Positions 25,992-34,034 of a stretch of DNA of 64,000 nucleotides are shown here, in pieces. Positions within the stretch are counted from its first letter, which is position 1, and each line of letters opens with the position of its first letter. The notes under the pieces were generated by a model. It was not told the DNA's origin. It was given only the letters and a program-made list of their open reading frames with translations, and searched no databases. The translations under genes and the position numbers were made by a program. The stretch comes from Paludibacterium yongneupense DSM 18731 (GTDB lineage: Bacteria; Pseudomonadota; Gammaproteobacteria; Burkholderiales; Chromobacteriaceae), in assembly GCF_000422925.1 (NCBI RefSeq), contig NZ_KE383957.1, positions 141,787-205,786 on the forward strand, given 5' to 3'.

Positions 25992-26085
25992 TTATCGGGG
26001 GGGATCCTGGCTTCGCGAGCGTTGCTGTCGCGCTATGCCGAGTGCCACCACAACCCAGATCAGGAGCCACTAAGGAGGCGTAATG

Positions 26086-26631
26086 ATGAACCGGTTCGTT
26101 ATCGCAGAACCTGATAAATGCATAGGGTGCCGCACCTGTGAAATCGCCTGTGCCCTGGCTCACCCGGTCGGCGCAATCGCCGCCCCCCTGACGCCGGCGA
26201 CGTTTGCGCCACGTTTGACCGTGGTAAAAGGCATGAAGATCAGCACGCCCGTGCTGTGCCGCCACTGTGAAGATGCACCGTGCGTCAATGTCTGCCCGAA
26301 TGGCGCCATTGTCTATCGTCAGAACAGCGTTCAGGTGCTGCAGGACCGTTGCGTCGGTTGCAAGACATGCATGGTCGCCTGTCCTTATGGCGCGATGAAT
26401 GTGGTGGCGCGGCCGGCGGCCCAGCCTGCGGCCGGCTATGCGACGACGCATGCGATCAAGGCCGAGGTGCAGAAATGCGATCTGTGCGTCGATCATGCCG
26501 GTGGACCGGCCTGCATCCCCTCCTGTCCGACCAAGGCCCTGCATCTGGTCGACCGCAATACGATGGATGCGGCCCGCAAGTCGCGGCAGGAGCGCGCGGC
26601 ACTGGACATGACGAACGGCAGGCTGTTCTGA
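26086..26631 (+). CDS. hydN: HydN-like four-cluster ferredoxin
   Basis: A 181-residue [4Fe-4S] protein closely resembling E. coli HydN: MNRFVIAEPDKCIGCRTCEIAC, then LCRHCEDAPCVNVCPNGAI, CVGCKTCMVACPYGAM, and CDLC with CIPSCPTKAL. It is thought to carry electrons from formate dehydrogenase H. Two ATGs occur in tandem; the second (26086) has the better distance (7 bases) to AAGGAGG and matches the MNRF start of HydN. It directly precedes fdhF and is paralogous to HyfA. Confidence 0.92.
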   Translation: MNRFVIAEPDKCIGCRTCEIACALAHPVGAIAAPLTPATFAPRLTVVKGMKISTPVLCRHCEDAPCVNVCPNGAIVYRQNSVQVLQDRCVGCKTCMVACPYGAMNVVARPAAQPAAGYATTHAIKAEVQKCDLCVDHAGGPACIPSCPTKALHLVDRNTMDAARKSRQERAALDMTNGRLF

Positions 26632-26666
26632 GCGAGAATTGAATCCTCCGCAAAGGGAGTTGGAAA

Positions 26667-28811
26667 ATGGAGAAAGTAATATCCGTATGCCCGTACTGTG
26701 GCTCTGGCTGCAAGCTCAACCTGCTGGTCGAGAACGGGACGGTAGTCGGGGCGGAACCGGCCAACGGCGTGACCAATGAAGGCGAGCTGTGCCTGAAGGG
26801 CTATTTCGGCTGGGATTTCATCAACGATACCAAGCTGCTGACTCCTCGCCTGAAGCAGCCGATGATCCGGCGTCAGCGTGGCGGCGAATTCGAAGCCGTC
26901 TCCTGGGACGAAGCGATCAGCTATGCGAGCTCGCGGCTGCAGGAGATCAAGGCCAAGCACGGTTCGGACGCCATCATGTGCACCGGCTCGTCGCGCGGTC
27001 CCGGCAATGAATCCAACTACGTGATGCAGAAGTTCGCGCGCGCCGTGATCGGCACCAACAACATCGACTGCTGTGCCCGCGTGTGCCACGGCCCGTCGGT
27101 GGCCGGCCTGCAAGTGACGCTCGGCAACGGCGCGATGAGCAACTCGATCTGCGAAATCGAAGACAGCAAATGCATTCTGGTGTTCGGCTACAACCCTGCC
27201 GATTCGCACCCCATCGTGGCCCGCCGCATTCTCAAGGCCAAGGAAAAGGGCGCCAAGGTCATCGTCTGCGACCCGCGATTCATCGAAACCGCCCGGCTGG
27301 CCGATATGTGGCTGCCGCTGCACAACGGCAGCAATATGGCGCTGGTCAACGCTTTCGCCAATGTACTGATCGAAGAAAATCTGTACAAGCAGGACTATGT
27401 GGCGCGCTATACCGAGGGTTTCGAAGACTATCGCGCCCTGGTGTCCAAATACACGCCGGAATACGTGGAAACGATCACCGGCCTGCCGGCACAGCAGATC
27501 CGCGAAGCCATGCGCGTCTATGCCGCAGCGCCGTCGGCGACGATTCTGTGGGGCATGGGCGTTACGCAATGGGGGCAGGCGGTCGATGTGGTCAAGGGAC
27601 TGTCCGGTCTGGCCCTGCTGACCGGAAACCTCGGACGCCCGAACGTCGGCGTCGGCCCGGTGCGCGGACAGAACAATGTGCAAGGCGCGTGCGACGTCGG
27701 CATGTTGCCCAACCAGTTTCCCGGCTATCAGCATGTCTCCGACGAAGCCGCCAGTGCCAAATTCGCCAAGGCGTGGGGTGTGCCGGAGTTGTCCAAGCGC
27801 GTCGGCTTCTCGCTGACCGATGTTCCGCATGTGGTACAGGAAGGCAAGCTCAAGGCCTATTACATCTTCGGCGAAGATCCTGCCCAGACCGAGCCCGATC
27901 TGGAAACGATGCGCCAGGCGTTCGAGAAACTCGAATTCATCATCGTGCAGGATATCTTCATGACGAAGACGGCAATGTTTGCCGACGTGATCCTGCCTGC
28001 CACCTCCTGGGGCGAGCATGACGGCGTGTATTCGAGTGCCGACCGCGGCTTCCAGCGCTTCTACAAGGCGGCCGAACCCAAGGGCAACGTCAAGCCGGAC
28101 TGGGAAATCTTCAGCCTCATGGCCACTGCCATGGGCTATCCGATGAAGTATCGGGACACGCGCGAAATCTGGGACGAGATGATCGCGCTGTGCCCGCTGT
28201 ACACCGGTGCCACCTACGACAAGCTTGCCGGGCTCGGCTACGTGCAATGGCCCTGTCCGACTGAAGACCATCCCGGTACGCCGTGGTTGTACAAGGACAA
28301 CAAGTTCGATACCGCGAGCGGCAAGGGGCTGTTGTTTGCCGCCGAATGGCGGGCGCCGCTCGAGCAGGTCGATGCGGAATACCCGCTCGGTCTGTGCACG
28401 GTTCGCGAAGTCGGACACTACTCCTGCCGTTCCATGACCGGCAATTGCAGTGCGCTGCAGACGCTGGCCGACGAACCGGGCTATGTGCAGATTCATCCGG
28501 ACAACGCCGCCAAGCTGGGCTTGCAGGATCAGCAACTGGCCTGGATCGCATCGCGCCGCGGCAAGGTGATCGCCCGCGTCGCCGTCAACGAGCGCGTCAA
28601 TGCCGGGACCGTGTACATGACTTACCAGTGGTGGATCGGCGCCTGTAACGAGTTGACCATCGAGCATCTGGACCCGATCTCGAAAACGCCCGAGTACAAG
28701 CATTGTGCCGTGCGCGTCGAAGCGATTGACGACCAGCTGTGGGCGGAAAACTACGTGCAGCAGGAATACAGCCAGCTCAAGGCGCGGTTGCGGCACGCGG
28801 CGACGGTCTGA
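26667..28811 (+). CDS. fdhF: Formate dehydrogenase H, cysteine variant
   Basis: A 714-residue molybdopterin formate dehydrogenase, co-linear with E. coli FdhF. The [4Fe-4S] ligands are C8, C11, C15 and the Cys in ELCLKGY, with the conserved Lys after it. The molybdenum ligand at residue 140, selenocysteine in E. coli (ARVUHGPS), is Cys here: ARVCHGPS, codon TGC at 27084-27086. His141 and the Arg of VRGQNNVQG are kept. There is no Tat signal, so it is cytoplasmic. It oxidises formate to CO2 and feeds electrons through HydN/HyfA to the hydrogenase. GGGAG precedes the ATG; a terminator follows. Confidence 0.96.
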   Translation: MEKVISVCPYCGSGCKLNLLVENGTVVGAEPANGVTNEGELCLKGYFGWDFINDTKLLTPRLKQPMIRRQRGGEFEAVSWDEAISYASSRLQEIKAKHGSDAIMCTGSSRGPGNESNYVMQKFARAVIGTNNIDCCARVCHGPSVAGLQVTLGNGAMSNSICEIEDSKCILVFGYNPADSHPIVARRILKAKEKGAKVIVCDPRFIETARLADMWLPLHNGSNMALVNAFANVLIEENLYKQDYVARYTEGFEDYRALVSKYTPEYVETITGLPAQQIREAMRVYAAAPSATILWGMGVTQWGQAVDVVKGLSGLALLTGNLGRPNVGVGPVRGQNNVQGACDVGMLPNQFPGYQHVSDEAASAKFAKAWGVPELSKRVGFSLTDVPHVVQEGKLKAYYIFGEDPAQTEPDLETMRQAFEKLEFIIVQDIFMTKTAMFADVILPATSWGEHDGVYSSADRGFQRFYKAAEPKGNVKPDWEIFSLMATAMGYPMKYRDTREIWDEMIALCPLYTGATYDKLAGLGYVQWPCPTEDHPGTPWLYKDNKFDTASGKGLLFAAEWRAPLEQVDAEYPLGLCTVREVGHYSCRSMTGNCSALQTLADEPGYVQIHPDNAAKLGLQDQQLAWIASRRGKVIARVAVNERVNAGTVYMTYQWWIGACNELTIEHLDPISKTPEYKHCAVRVEAIDDQLWAENYVQQEYSQLKARLRHAATV

Positions 28812-28840
28812 TTGCCGTCGTCACGAGCGCGTGAATACAG

Positions 28841-28873
28841 CCGGCCGGGGCGCTTTCGCCCGGCCGGTTTTTT
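28841..28873 (+). terminator. Rho-independent terminator after fdhF
   Basis: A 9-bp stem CCGGCCGGG / CCCGGCCGG, with a short inner loop containing CTTT, is followed by TTTTTT. It starts 30 bases after the fdhF stop. Confidence 0.9.
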
Positions 28874-28946
28874 CGTGTGCTCGGGAGTCGATCTCGATTG
28901 CTTCTGCCCGCAGCGGCAGGGCCGTGTCGCCGGTGCCGGCCTCCGC

Positions 28947-29153
28947 TTAGACGTGCCCGCCGTAGCGCGAGGCTTTGCCGTTGGCGCCGGCCGAGCTGCG
29001 ATCGCTGCCGACCTTGGGCTCGACGCGGTCGGGGATGTCGAGGCGGGCGACCGCTTTCGAGTCGTGGAGGATGACCAGGGTCCGGGCTTCGACGCGGGTG
29101 GCCAACAGCAAGCCCTTCGATGGCAGACCGCACGGCAGGGGCAAGGGGGACAT
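28947..29153 (-). CDS. Small hypothetical protein (68 aa)
   Basis: I do not recognise it. The start at 29153 (MSPLPLPCGLPSKG) follows a strong GAGGAG by 6 bases, which is the main reason for calling it. The middle (LLLATRVEARTLVILHDSKAVARL) is hydrophobic and beta-like, and the end is basic and Gly-rich. It is alone between the fdhF terminator and a divergent acetyltransferase gene. Confidence 0.4.
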   Translation of the reverse strand: MSPLPLPCGLPSKGLLLATRVEARTLVILHDSKAVARLDIPDRVEPKVGSDRSSAGANGKASRYGGHV

Positions 29154-29303
29154 TGGATGCTCCTCTACAAAGGGGGCGACAGGACGGAAGAAGACGCTCC
29201 GTCCGCGGCATGGGAAGACCGCGTCGAAGTGCGCGGGTTCCCGCAACGCGCTTGCCGCTGCCGGGGTATGATGTCAAAATATTTTTTTGTCATGAGAAAA
29301 GTC

Positions 29304-29765
29304 ATGAAAATAAGGAAGGCTGTGAGCGCCGATGTTGCCGCGGTGATGGCGCTGCGCAAGGCCGCCATCCTGGCCCAGTGCGCAGGCTACTACTCTACCG
29401 CCAGCCTGCAGATCTGGACCGATGGGGGACCGGGTCCGGACTTTGTCGCCGCGCTGGACAGGCATGGCTATGTGGCCGAGATCGACGGCGTGCTGGCGGC
29501 GAGCGGGATGATAGACCTGCGGGACGGCAAGATCGATGCGATTTTTGTCGATCCTGTCCGCATGGGCAGCGGGATCGGACGGCGCATGCTGACCCACCTC
29601 GAGCGGCTCGCGCGCCAGGCCGGGCTCGTGCGCGTGCATCTCGATGCCACGCTGAATGCTGCCGACTTCTACCGCACCTGCGGCTTCACTGGCAGCGGAC
29701 AGGCGCTGTATCGTTCGCCGCGCGGTATCGTGCTCGAATGCGTGCCGATGAGCAAAGACCTGTGA
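29304..29765 (+). CDS. GNAT family N-acetyltransferase
   Basis: A 153-residue protein with the GNAT fold: an N-terminal KIRKAVSADVAAVMALRKAA stretch, the acetyl-CoA loop VDPVRMGSGIGRRML (Q/R-x-x-G-x-G/A) near residues 81-95, and a late NAADFYRTCGF segment typical of GNATs. The acceptor is unknown. The start is uncertain: ATGs at 29268, 29292 and 29304 are in frame, and none has a strong ribosome binding site; 29304 fits the family best. Confidence 0.8.
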   Translation: MKIRKAVSADVAAVMALRKAAILAQCAGYYSTASLQIWTDGGPGPDFVAALDRHGYVAEIDGVLAASGMIDLRDGKIDAIFVDPVRMGSGIGRRMLTHLERLARQAGLVRVHLDATLNAADFYRTCGFTGSGQALYRSPRGIVLECVPMSKDL

Positions 29766-29793
29766 CCGGGCGTCCTGTGCGGACCGGACGACT

Positions 29794-30429
29794 TCAGGAT
29801 GTCGTGCTGATGACGTTGCCGATCCCGGTGTTGGAGGAGGGGTCTTCCAGCCTGCGGTAAAGGCTGCGCAAGAATTCCTGCAGCGAAGGGGCCAAGGTGC
29901 TGCTCTGGTTGGCCGAAGCGTCCGAGCTTTGCTGGACGTCGGTCATCAGCTTCTGAAACGACGCTTGCAGGCTGGACAGATTGCTGTTGTTCGAGCTGGC
30001 GCTTGCGCCGCTGGACATCTCCTGGATCAGATTCTGCAGGCCGGTACTGAAATTAGAGTAGCCGCCGTTGAGCGAAGACGCGGTCGTGTCCACGCTGGAG
30101 CGGTTCGGGCTTTGCAGGCTGATCGATGAATACAGATCGCGTACCAGCGTATGCAGATCCTGATCTATCATCGGGTTGCCGGTGGAGTAGTCACTGGCGC
30201 CGCTCTCTCCGGATGCCGAATTGCCGACCGGGTTGAGGCCGTACTGGGCCAGTGTCTGTTGTAGTGCCTGCTGAAATTCCTGGCCGCCGCCGCCGTTGTG
30301 GTAGTGGTGCCGGACCGTAGCGGCGGTGGGCCCCCCGTCCGATTGCGTGCTGCTCCCCGCTGCGGCAGCGCCACCGGCGGGCTGCAGGGCGCTCGTATAC
30401 AGTGAACCATCGATAGAAGAAATCGTCAT
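29794..30429 (-). CDS. Ser/Gly/Asn-rich hypothetical protein (211 aa)
   Basis: No family recognised. The start at 30429 (MTISSIDGSLYTS) follows AGGAG by 7 bases. The N-terminal third is low-complexity (GGAAAAGSST, HYHNGGGG). It is followed by two helix-prone segments, QEFQQALQQTLAQYGL and LHTLVRDLYSSI, and a C-terminal one, LQEFLRSLYRRLEDPSS. There is no signal peptide or membrane helix. The Ser-rich linkers between amphipathic helices resemble some secreted or surface proteins, but that is only an impression. Confidence 0.7.
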   Translation of the reverse strand: MTISSIDGSLYTSALQPAGGAAAAGSSTQSDGGPTAATVRHHYHNGGGGQEFQQALQQTLAQYGLNPVGNSASGESGASDYSTGNPMIDQDLHTLVRDLYSSISLQSPNRSSVDTTASSLNGGYSNFSTGLQNLIQEMSSGASASSNNSNLSSLQASFQKLMTDVQQSSDASANQSSTLAPSLQEFLRSLYRRLEDPSSNTGIGNVISTTS

Positions 30430-30703
30430 TGCCAGGCTCCTCAGACTTCCTGGCTGCAAACGCCCGTGTCGGGCTGGAGCCGGGAATCAGGTCAGGTCCG
30501 TCGACCCACGGCACTGCATAATCCGTGATCATCCATTATTCATATCGGCAGCAAGCTGGAAAAGTTGTGTCTTTTTATGGGGTTGTGGCGAATTTTTAGT
30601 CGCTATTGTGGTTTTTACGGCCAATTTGGTACTTTAGTCTGAAAAAAAGGGGGCTTGCAGCGGTCTGTTCCTGTCATACGAAAGCCGCTGCGGCCGGGCC
30701 GGT

Positions 30704-31390
30704 TCAAGGCTGAACTTTCCAGGAGACGAGTTCGCTGCTGAAACGCGACACCCGTTCGCCATTGTCATCGAAGTACTCTTCGATGGACCGGATCCAGCGC
30801 TTGACTTCGGGCGCATACCAGAACGCCTTGTAGGTCCGCCCGCCCACGCGCTGGCGCTCAGCCATCCCGGCTGTCGGCGCGGAAGCGGCGGCCGGCTCCA
30901 GTTCGGCTACCCAGCCCCCTTCGGCTTCGACCTTGAATGCATGAAAAGTACCGGCGGGGACGGTGACATCTTCCGTGCCGACGACGGTATAACGGCTGCG
31001 CCACAGTTCGAAGGCATGATCGGGGGTCGGGTGTATCTTGCGGTATTCGATATCCCAGCTTTTTCCCGGCGTCAACGGAAACGAAAAGGGACGATTGACC
31101 ACGATGTCGGTGCCGTTTACCGACAATGTCCGGCTCCAGTCGGTCCCCGCAAACTGGTCGACGGCCGTCTCCGCCGCTCCGCTTACGGTCTGGGAGTAGT
31201 AAACGCTGCCGGCCGTGACACGGGTGACGGTGAAGTCGTTGCTGACACGGCTCAGGACCGTGCGGCCCTTTTCTGTCGTGATGTGGTAGGTCCAGGTGTC
31301 GCCGACGTGCAACTGCGGTCGCTCGGGGGCTTGTGCCAGAACGGCGAACGAAATGGCGGCCAGACTCGATCCACATGCAATCCGGTTCAT
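30704..31390 (-). CDS. Exported hypothetical protein (228 aa)
   Basis: The start at 31390 gives a signal peptide, MNRIACGSSLAAISFAVLAQA, cleaved before PERP. The mature part is beta-rich, with motifs common in uncharacterised periplasmic proteins: VGDTWTYHITTEKG, YTVVGTEDVTVPAGTFHAFKVE and FWYAPEVKRWIRSIEE. These suggest a DUF3108/TapB-like domain that may bind lipid or another hydrophobic ligand. No catalytic residues are evident. It is divergent from the acetyltransferase at 31500. Confidence 0.75.
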   Translation of the reverse strand: MNRIACGSSLAAISFAVLAQAPERPQLHVGDTWTYHITTEKGRTVLSRVSNDFTVTRVTAGSVYYSQTVSGAAETAVDQFAGTDWSRTLSVNGTDIVVNRPFSFPLTPGKSWDIEYRKIHPTPDHAFELWRSRYTVVGTEDVTVPAGTFHAFKVEAEGGWVAELEPAAASAPTAGMAERQRVGGRTYKAFWYAPEVKRWIRSIEEYFDDNGERVSRFSSELVSWKVQP

Positions 31391-31404
31391 GCTGCAACTC
31401 TTTA

Positions 31405-31434
31405 ATTTACTGGTAGGGTAGATAATACTGTCAA
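31405..31434 (-). promoter_or_regulatory. Possible sigma-70 promoter of the exported protein gene
   Basis: On the minus strand a consensus -35 TTGACA (31429-31434) is followed after 17-18 bases by a weak -10 (AGTAAA/GTAAAT), close to the start codon at 31390. Confidence 0.35.
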
Positions 31435-31499
31435 GGTAATTGAATGTCATTCGTCCTGCGCTCTTGCGCGAACTCCACTCGCCATGAGGAGAGAGTAAG

Positions 31500-31961
31500 G
31501 TGTCGATATCACTTGCTGTCCGTCCGTTGCAATCGTCTGATTTCTCGGTGTGGTCCGTCTTGTGGGATGGCTACAACCAATTTTATGGACGCTCGGGCGC
31601 GGACGCGCTGGCGCCGGAGATTACGCGTACATGCTGGGCGCGGTTCTTTGATCCCGACGAGCCGGTGTGGGCGCTGGTCGCCGAATGCGACGGTTTTCTG
31701 ATCGGTTTCGCGCATTACCTGTTTCACCGCAGCACGACACTGATCGGTCCGACCTGTTACTTGCAAGACTTGTATACGGTGGAGGCGGCGCGTGGTCAGG
31801 GGGTCGGCCGCTTGCTGGTCGAAGCCGTCTACGCGCGTGCGCGCGAAGCCGGCGCCGGTCGCGTGTATTGGCAGACGCATGAGACCAATTTGACGGCAAT
31901 GCGGCTGTACGACTCGGTGGCCGAGCGCTCGGGATTTCTGGTTTATCGCAAAATCCTGTGA
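31500..31961 (+). CDS. GNAT family N-acetyltransferase
   Basis: A 153-residue acetyltransferase starting at GTG (31500), with AGGAG 8 bases upstream. The acetyl-CoA loop is ARGQGVGRLLVEA (about residues 98-110), preceded by LQDLYTVEA. The NLTAMRLYDSVAERSGFLVYRK end is typical of spermine/diamine-like GNATs. Its substrate is not predictable. Not closely similar to the GNAT at 29304. Confidence 0.87.
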   Translation: MSISLAVRPLQSSDFSVWSVLWDGYNQFYGRSGADALAPEITRTCWARFFDPDEPVWALVAECDGFLIGFAHYLFHRSTTLIGPTCYLQDLYTVEAARGQGVGRLLVEAVYARAREAGAGRVYWQTHETNLTAMRLYDSVAERSGFLVYRKIL

Positions 31962-32034
31962 GGCGTTGGCCGCCGCCCTGCCGGGGTGGCGATGCGCCGG
32001 CCCGGACTCTCGCATTTTTGATGGGGGCGTAGCG

Positions 32035-32655
32035 ATGCGTAATGTATGGATTGTCCTGCTGGTGGTGCTGAGCGTGTCCGGTTGCGGTTATAACACCTTG
32101 CAGAGCAAGGATGAGCAGCTCAAGTCGAGCTGGTCGGAAGTGCTTAACCAGTATCAGCGCAGAGCCGACCTGGTGCCAAACCTGGTCGATACCGTCAAGG
32201 CGTACGCGGCGCATGAAAAAGGCGTGCTGGTCGACGTCACGCGCGCCCGCGCCCGGGTGGGCGGCCTGCAGGCCCGTCCGGAGATGCTGAACGATCCCGC
32301 GGCCTTCGCCAAATTTCAGGCGGCCCAGTCGCAGTTGTCGGGGGCGCTCTCGCGTTTGCTGGTGGTGACGGAGAACTATCCGCAGTTGAAGGCGGACACA
32401 GGATTCCGCGATCTGCAGGCCCAGCTCGAGGGCACGGAAAACCGCATTGCCGTCGCGCGCAACCGCTATATCAAGGCGGTTCAGGACTACAACATCACGG
32501 TGCGCAGCTTCCCCTCGAACCTGACGGCGCTGGCGCTCGGCTATAAAGTGAAGCCCAACTTCGCACTCGAGAACGAAAAGGCGCTGTCGACGGCGCCGCG
32601 CGTCGACTTCGGAGCGTCGGGCACGCCGGCGGCCGCGCAGGGCAGTAGTCAATGA
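32035..32655 (+). CDS. lemA: LemA family lipoprotein
   Basis: A 206-residue LemA protein. The N-terminus MRNVWIVLLVVLSVSGC ends in a lipobox (VSGC), so it is probably lipid-anchored. The family signature follows: YNTLQSKDEQLKSSWSEVLNQYQRRADLVPNLVDTVK. The body is a helical bundle of long coils. LemA is commonly next to TPM-domain (YgcG) proteins, as here; its molecular function is unsettled. It overlaps the next gene by ATGA. Confidence 0.92.
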   Translation: MRNVWIVLLVVLSVSGCGYNTLQSKDEQLKSSWSEVLNQYQRRADLVPNLVDTVKAYAAHEKGVLVDVTRARARVGGLQARPEMLNDPAAFAKFQAAQSQLSGALSRLLVVTENYPQLKADTGFRDLQAQLEGTENRIAVARNRYIKAVQDYNITVRSFPSNLTALALGYKVKPNFALENEKALSTAPRVDFGASGTPAAAQGSSQ

Positions 32656-33512
32656 CGAGGGTCGCGGCGGCGCTGCGCGGCGTGTTGCTGCTTGCCGCCT
32701 TCGGCTGGAGCTTGCTGGCCGCGGCCGAACCGTTGCCGGTGCCGCCACTGAGTGCGCATGTCACCGATCAGACCGGTGCTTTCACGCGCGAGCAGTCCGC
32801 AGCGCTGGAGCGGAAGCTGCAGGCCTTCGAAGCCCGCAAGGGCAGCCAGCTGGCGGTGCTCGTCGTCGGCACGACCGGGGGCGAGCCGATAGAGCAATAC
32901 TCTCTGCGTGTTGTCGAACAGTGGAAACTCGGGCGTGCGAAGGTGGACGATGGCGCCTTGCTCATCGTTGCCAGGAATGATCGCACCCTGCGCATCGAGG
33001 TCGGCTACGGCCTCGAGGGGGCGCTGAACGATGCGACGAGCAAGCGCATCATCAGTGAAATCATCGTGCCGCGCCTGCGCCGGGGGGATTTCTACAGCGG
33101 CATCGCGGACGGCGTGGATCGTATGATGAGCGTGATCGATGGCGAGCCCTTGCCCGCGCCCGATCGCCGCGACGCGCGGGGCCGGAGCGAGTCCGTGCTG
33201 CCGCTGCTGTTTCTGCTGGTGTTTGTGGCGGGGGGCATTCTCCCGCCGTTGCTCGGACGGATTCCCGCCGCCGTCGTGGCGGGCAGCGGGGCGGCGGTTC
33301 TGGTCTGGGTGCTGGTCGATGGCGTGCTCGCCGCCTTGGGCGCGGGAGCGCTCGCCTTTGTCCTGGTGCTGGCGCAGGGTGTATTCGGCGGCCGCGGCGG
33401 TCCGGGTGGCGGCTGGCCGGGGGGAGTAAGCGGTGGCGGTTTTGGCGGTGGCGGAGGCTTTGGCGGCGGTGGTGGCGGTTTTGGCGGCGGCGGTGCCTCG
33501 GGGAGATGGTGA
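32652..33512 (+). CDS. TPM-domain membrane protein, YgcG type
   Basis: A 286-residue protein with a signal peptide (cleavage near LLAAAEP), an extracytoplasmic TPM domain (about residues 35-160, with VTDQTGAFTREQ and RIEVGYGLEGALND), two hydrophobic segments (about 185-245) and a C-terminal GGGGFGGGGA tail. TPM proteins are proposed phosphatases or photosystem/redox-repair factors in plants; the bacterial role is unclear. Located between lemA and a second TPM gene with overlapping starts, so the three are co-expressed. Confidence 0.9.
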   Translation: MTRVAAALRGVLLLAAFGWSLLAAAEPLPVPPLSAHVTDQTGAFTREQSAALERKLQAFEARKGSQLAVLVVGTTGGEPIEQYSLRVVEQWKLGRAKVDDGALLIVARNDRTLRIEVGYGLEGALNDATSKRIISEIIVPRLRRGDFYSGIADGVDRMMSVIDGEPLPAPDRRDARGRSESVLPLLFLLVFVAGGILPPLLGRIPAAVVAGSGAAVLVWVLVDGVLAALGAGALAFVLVLAQGVFGGRGGPGGGWPGGVSGGGFGGGGGFGGGGGGFGGGGASGRW

Positions 33513-34012
33513 TGGCTGGTCTCGGACGATGGGTGCGACATTTTTTCATGCCGCAGTGGCAGGTCCGGCGGGTATTCCCGGCGGCGGCGCTGCGTAGCGT
33601 CGAGGACGCGATCAGGCTTGGCGAGCAGGCGCATGCAGGGCAGGTTCGCTTTGCGATCGAGGGCGCCTTGCCGGGCCGGGCCCTGTATCGCGGACAAACG
33701 GCCAGAGACAGGGCGGTCGACGTTTTTTCGCGTTTGCGGGTCTGGGACACCGAACATAACAACGGTGTGCTCGTTTATGTGTTGCTGGCCGACCGCGCGG
33801 TCGAGATCGTCGCCGACCGGGGGATTCACGCGCGGGTAGGAGAACGCGAGTGGGCGGCCATCTGCCGACGCATGGAAGACGCATTTCGGCAAGGCCGCTT
33901 TCGGGAGGGGGCCGAGGAGGGCGTGCGCGAACTCGGTCGCTGTCTGGCCGAACATTTCCCTGCGGCATCGGGCCAGGCGAACGAGTTGCCGGATGGGCCC
34001 GTGCTGCTATAG
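33512..34012 (+). CDS. Second TPM-domain protein (166 aa)
   Basis: The start at 33512 follows GGGAG by 6-7 bases and overlaps the previous stop by one base. It lacks a signal peptide and membrane helices. The sequence has TPM features: VEDAIRLGEQAHAGQVRFAIE near the N-terminus, then NNGVLVYVLLADRAVEIVADRGI and EREWAAICRRMEDAF. It probably works with the YgcG-type protein, from the opposite side of the membrane or as a soluble partner. Substrate unknown. Confidence 0.85.
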   Translation: MAGLGRWVRHFFMPQWQVRRVFPAAALRSVEDAIRLGEQAHAGQVRFAIEGALPGRALYRGQTARDRAVDVFSRLRVWDTEHNNGVLVYVLLADRAVEIVADRGIHARVGEREWAAICRRMEDAFRQGRFREGAEEGVRELGRCLAEHFPAASGQANELPDGPVLL

Positions 34013-34034
34013 GCCGTGCGGCTGGCGCCCGTCC

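Larger units (their letters stand above)
25723..26082. other. Divergent regulatory region between hypA and hydN
   Basis: A 360-bp gene-free region. It contains the GTCGAC-type element cluster at 25852-25900 and the sigma-54 promoter of hydN at 25976-25991. The elements are about 130-180 bp from hypA, so they could act on both directions, but no hypA promoter was recognised. Confidence 0.6.

Noticed and set aside
27084-27086. Selenocysteine codon in fdhF
   Set aside because: The codon is TGC, so Cys is encoded and no recoding is needed.
33400-33512. Repeat element in Gly-rich DNA
   Set aside because: It is the coding sequence for the C-terminal Gly/Phe tail of the YgcG-type TPM protein, a common family feature.
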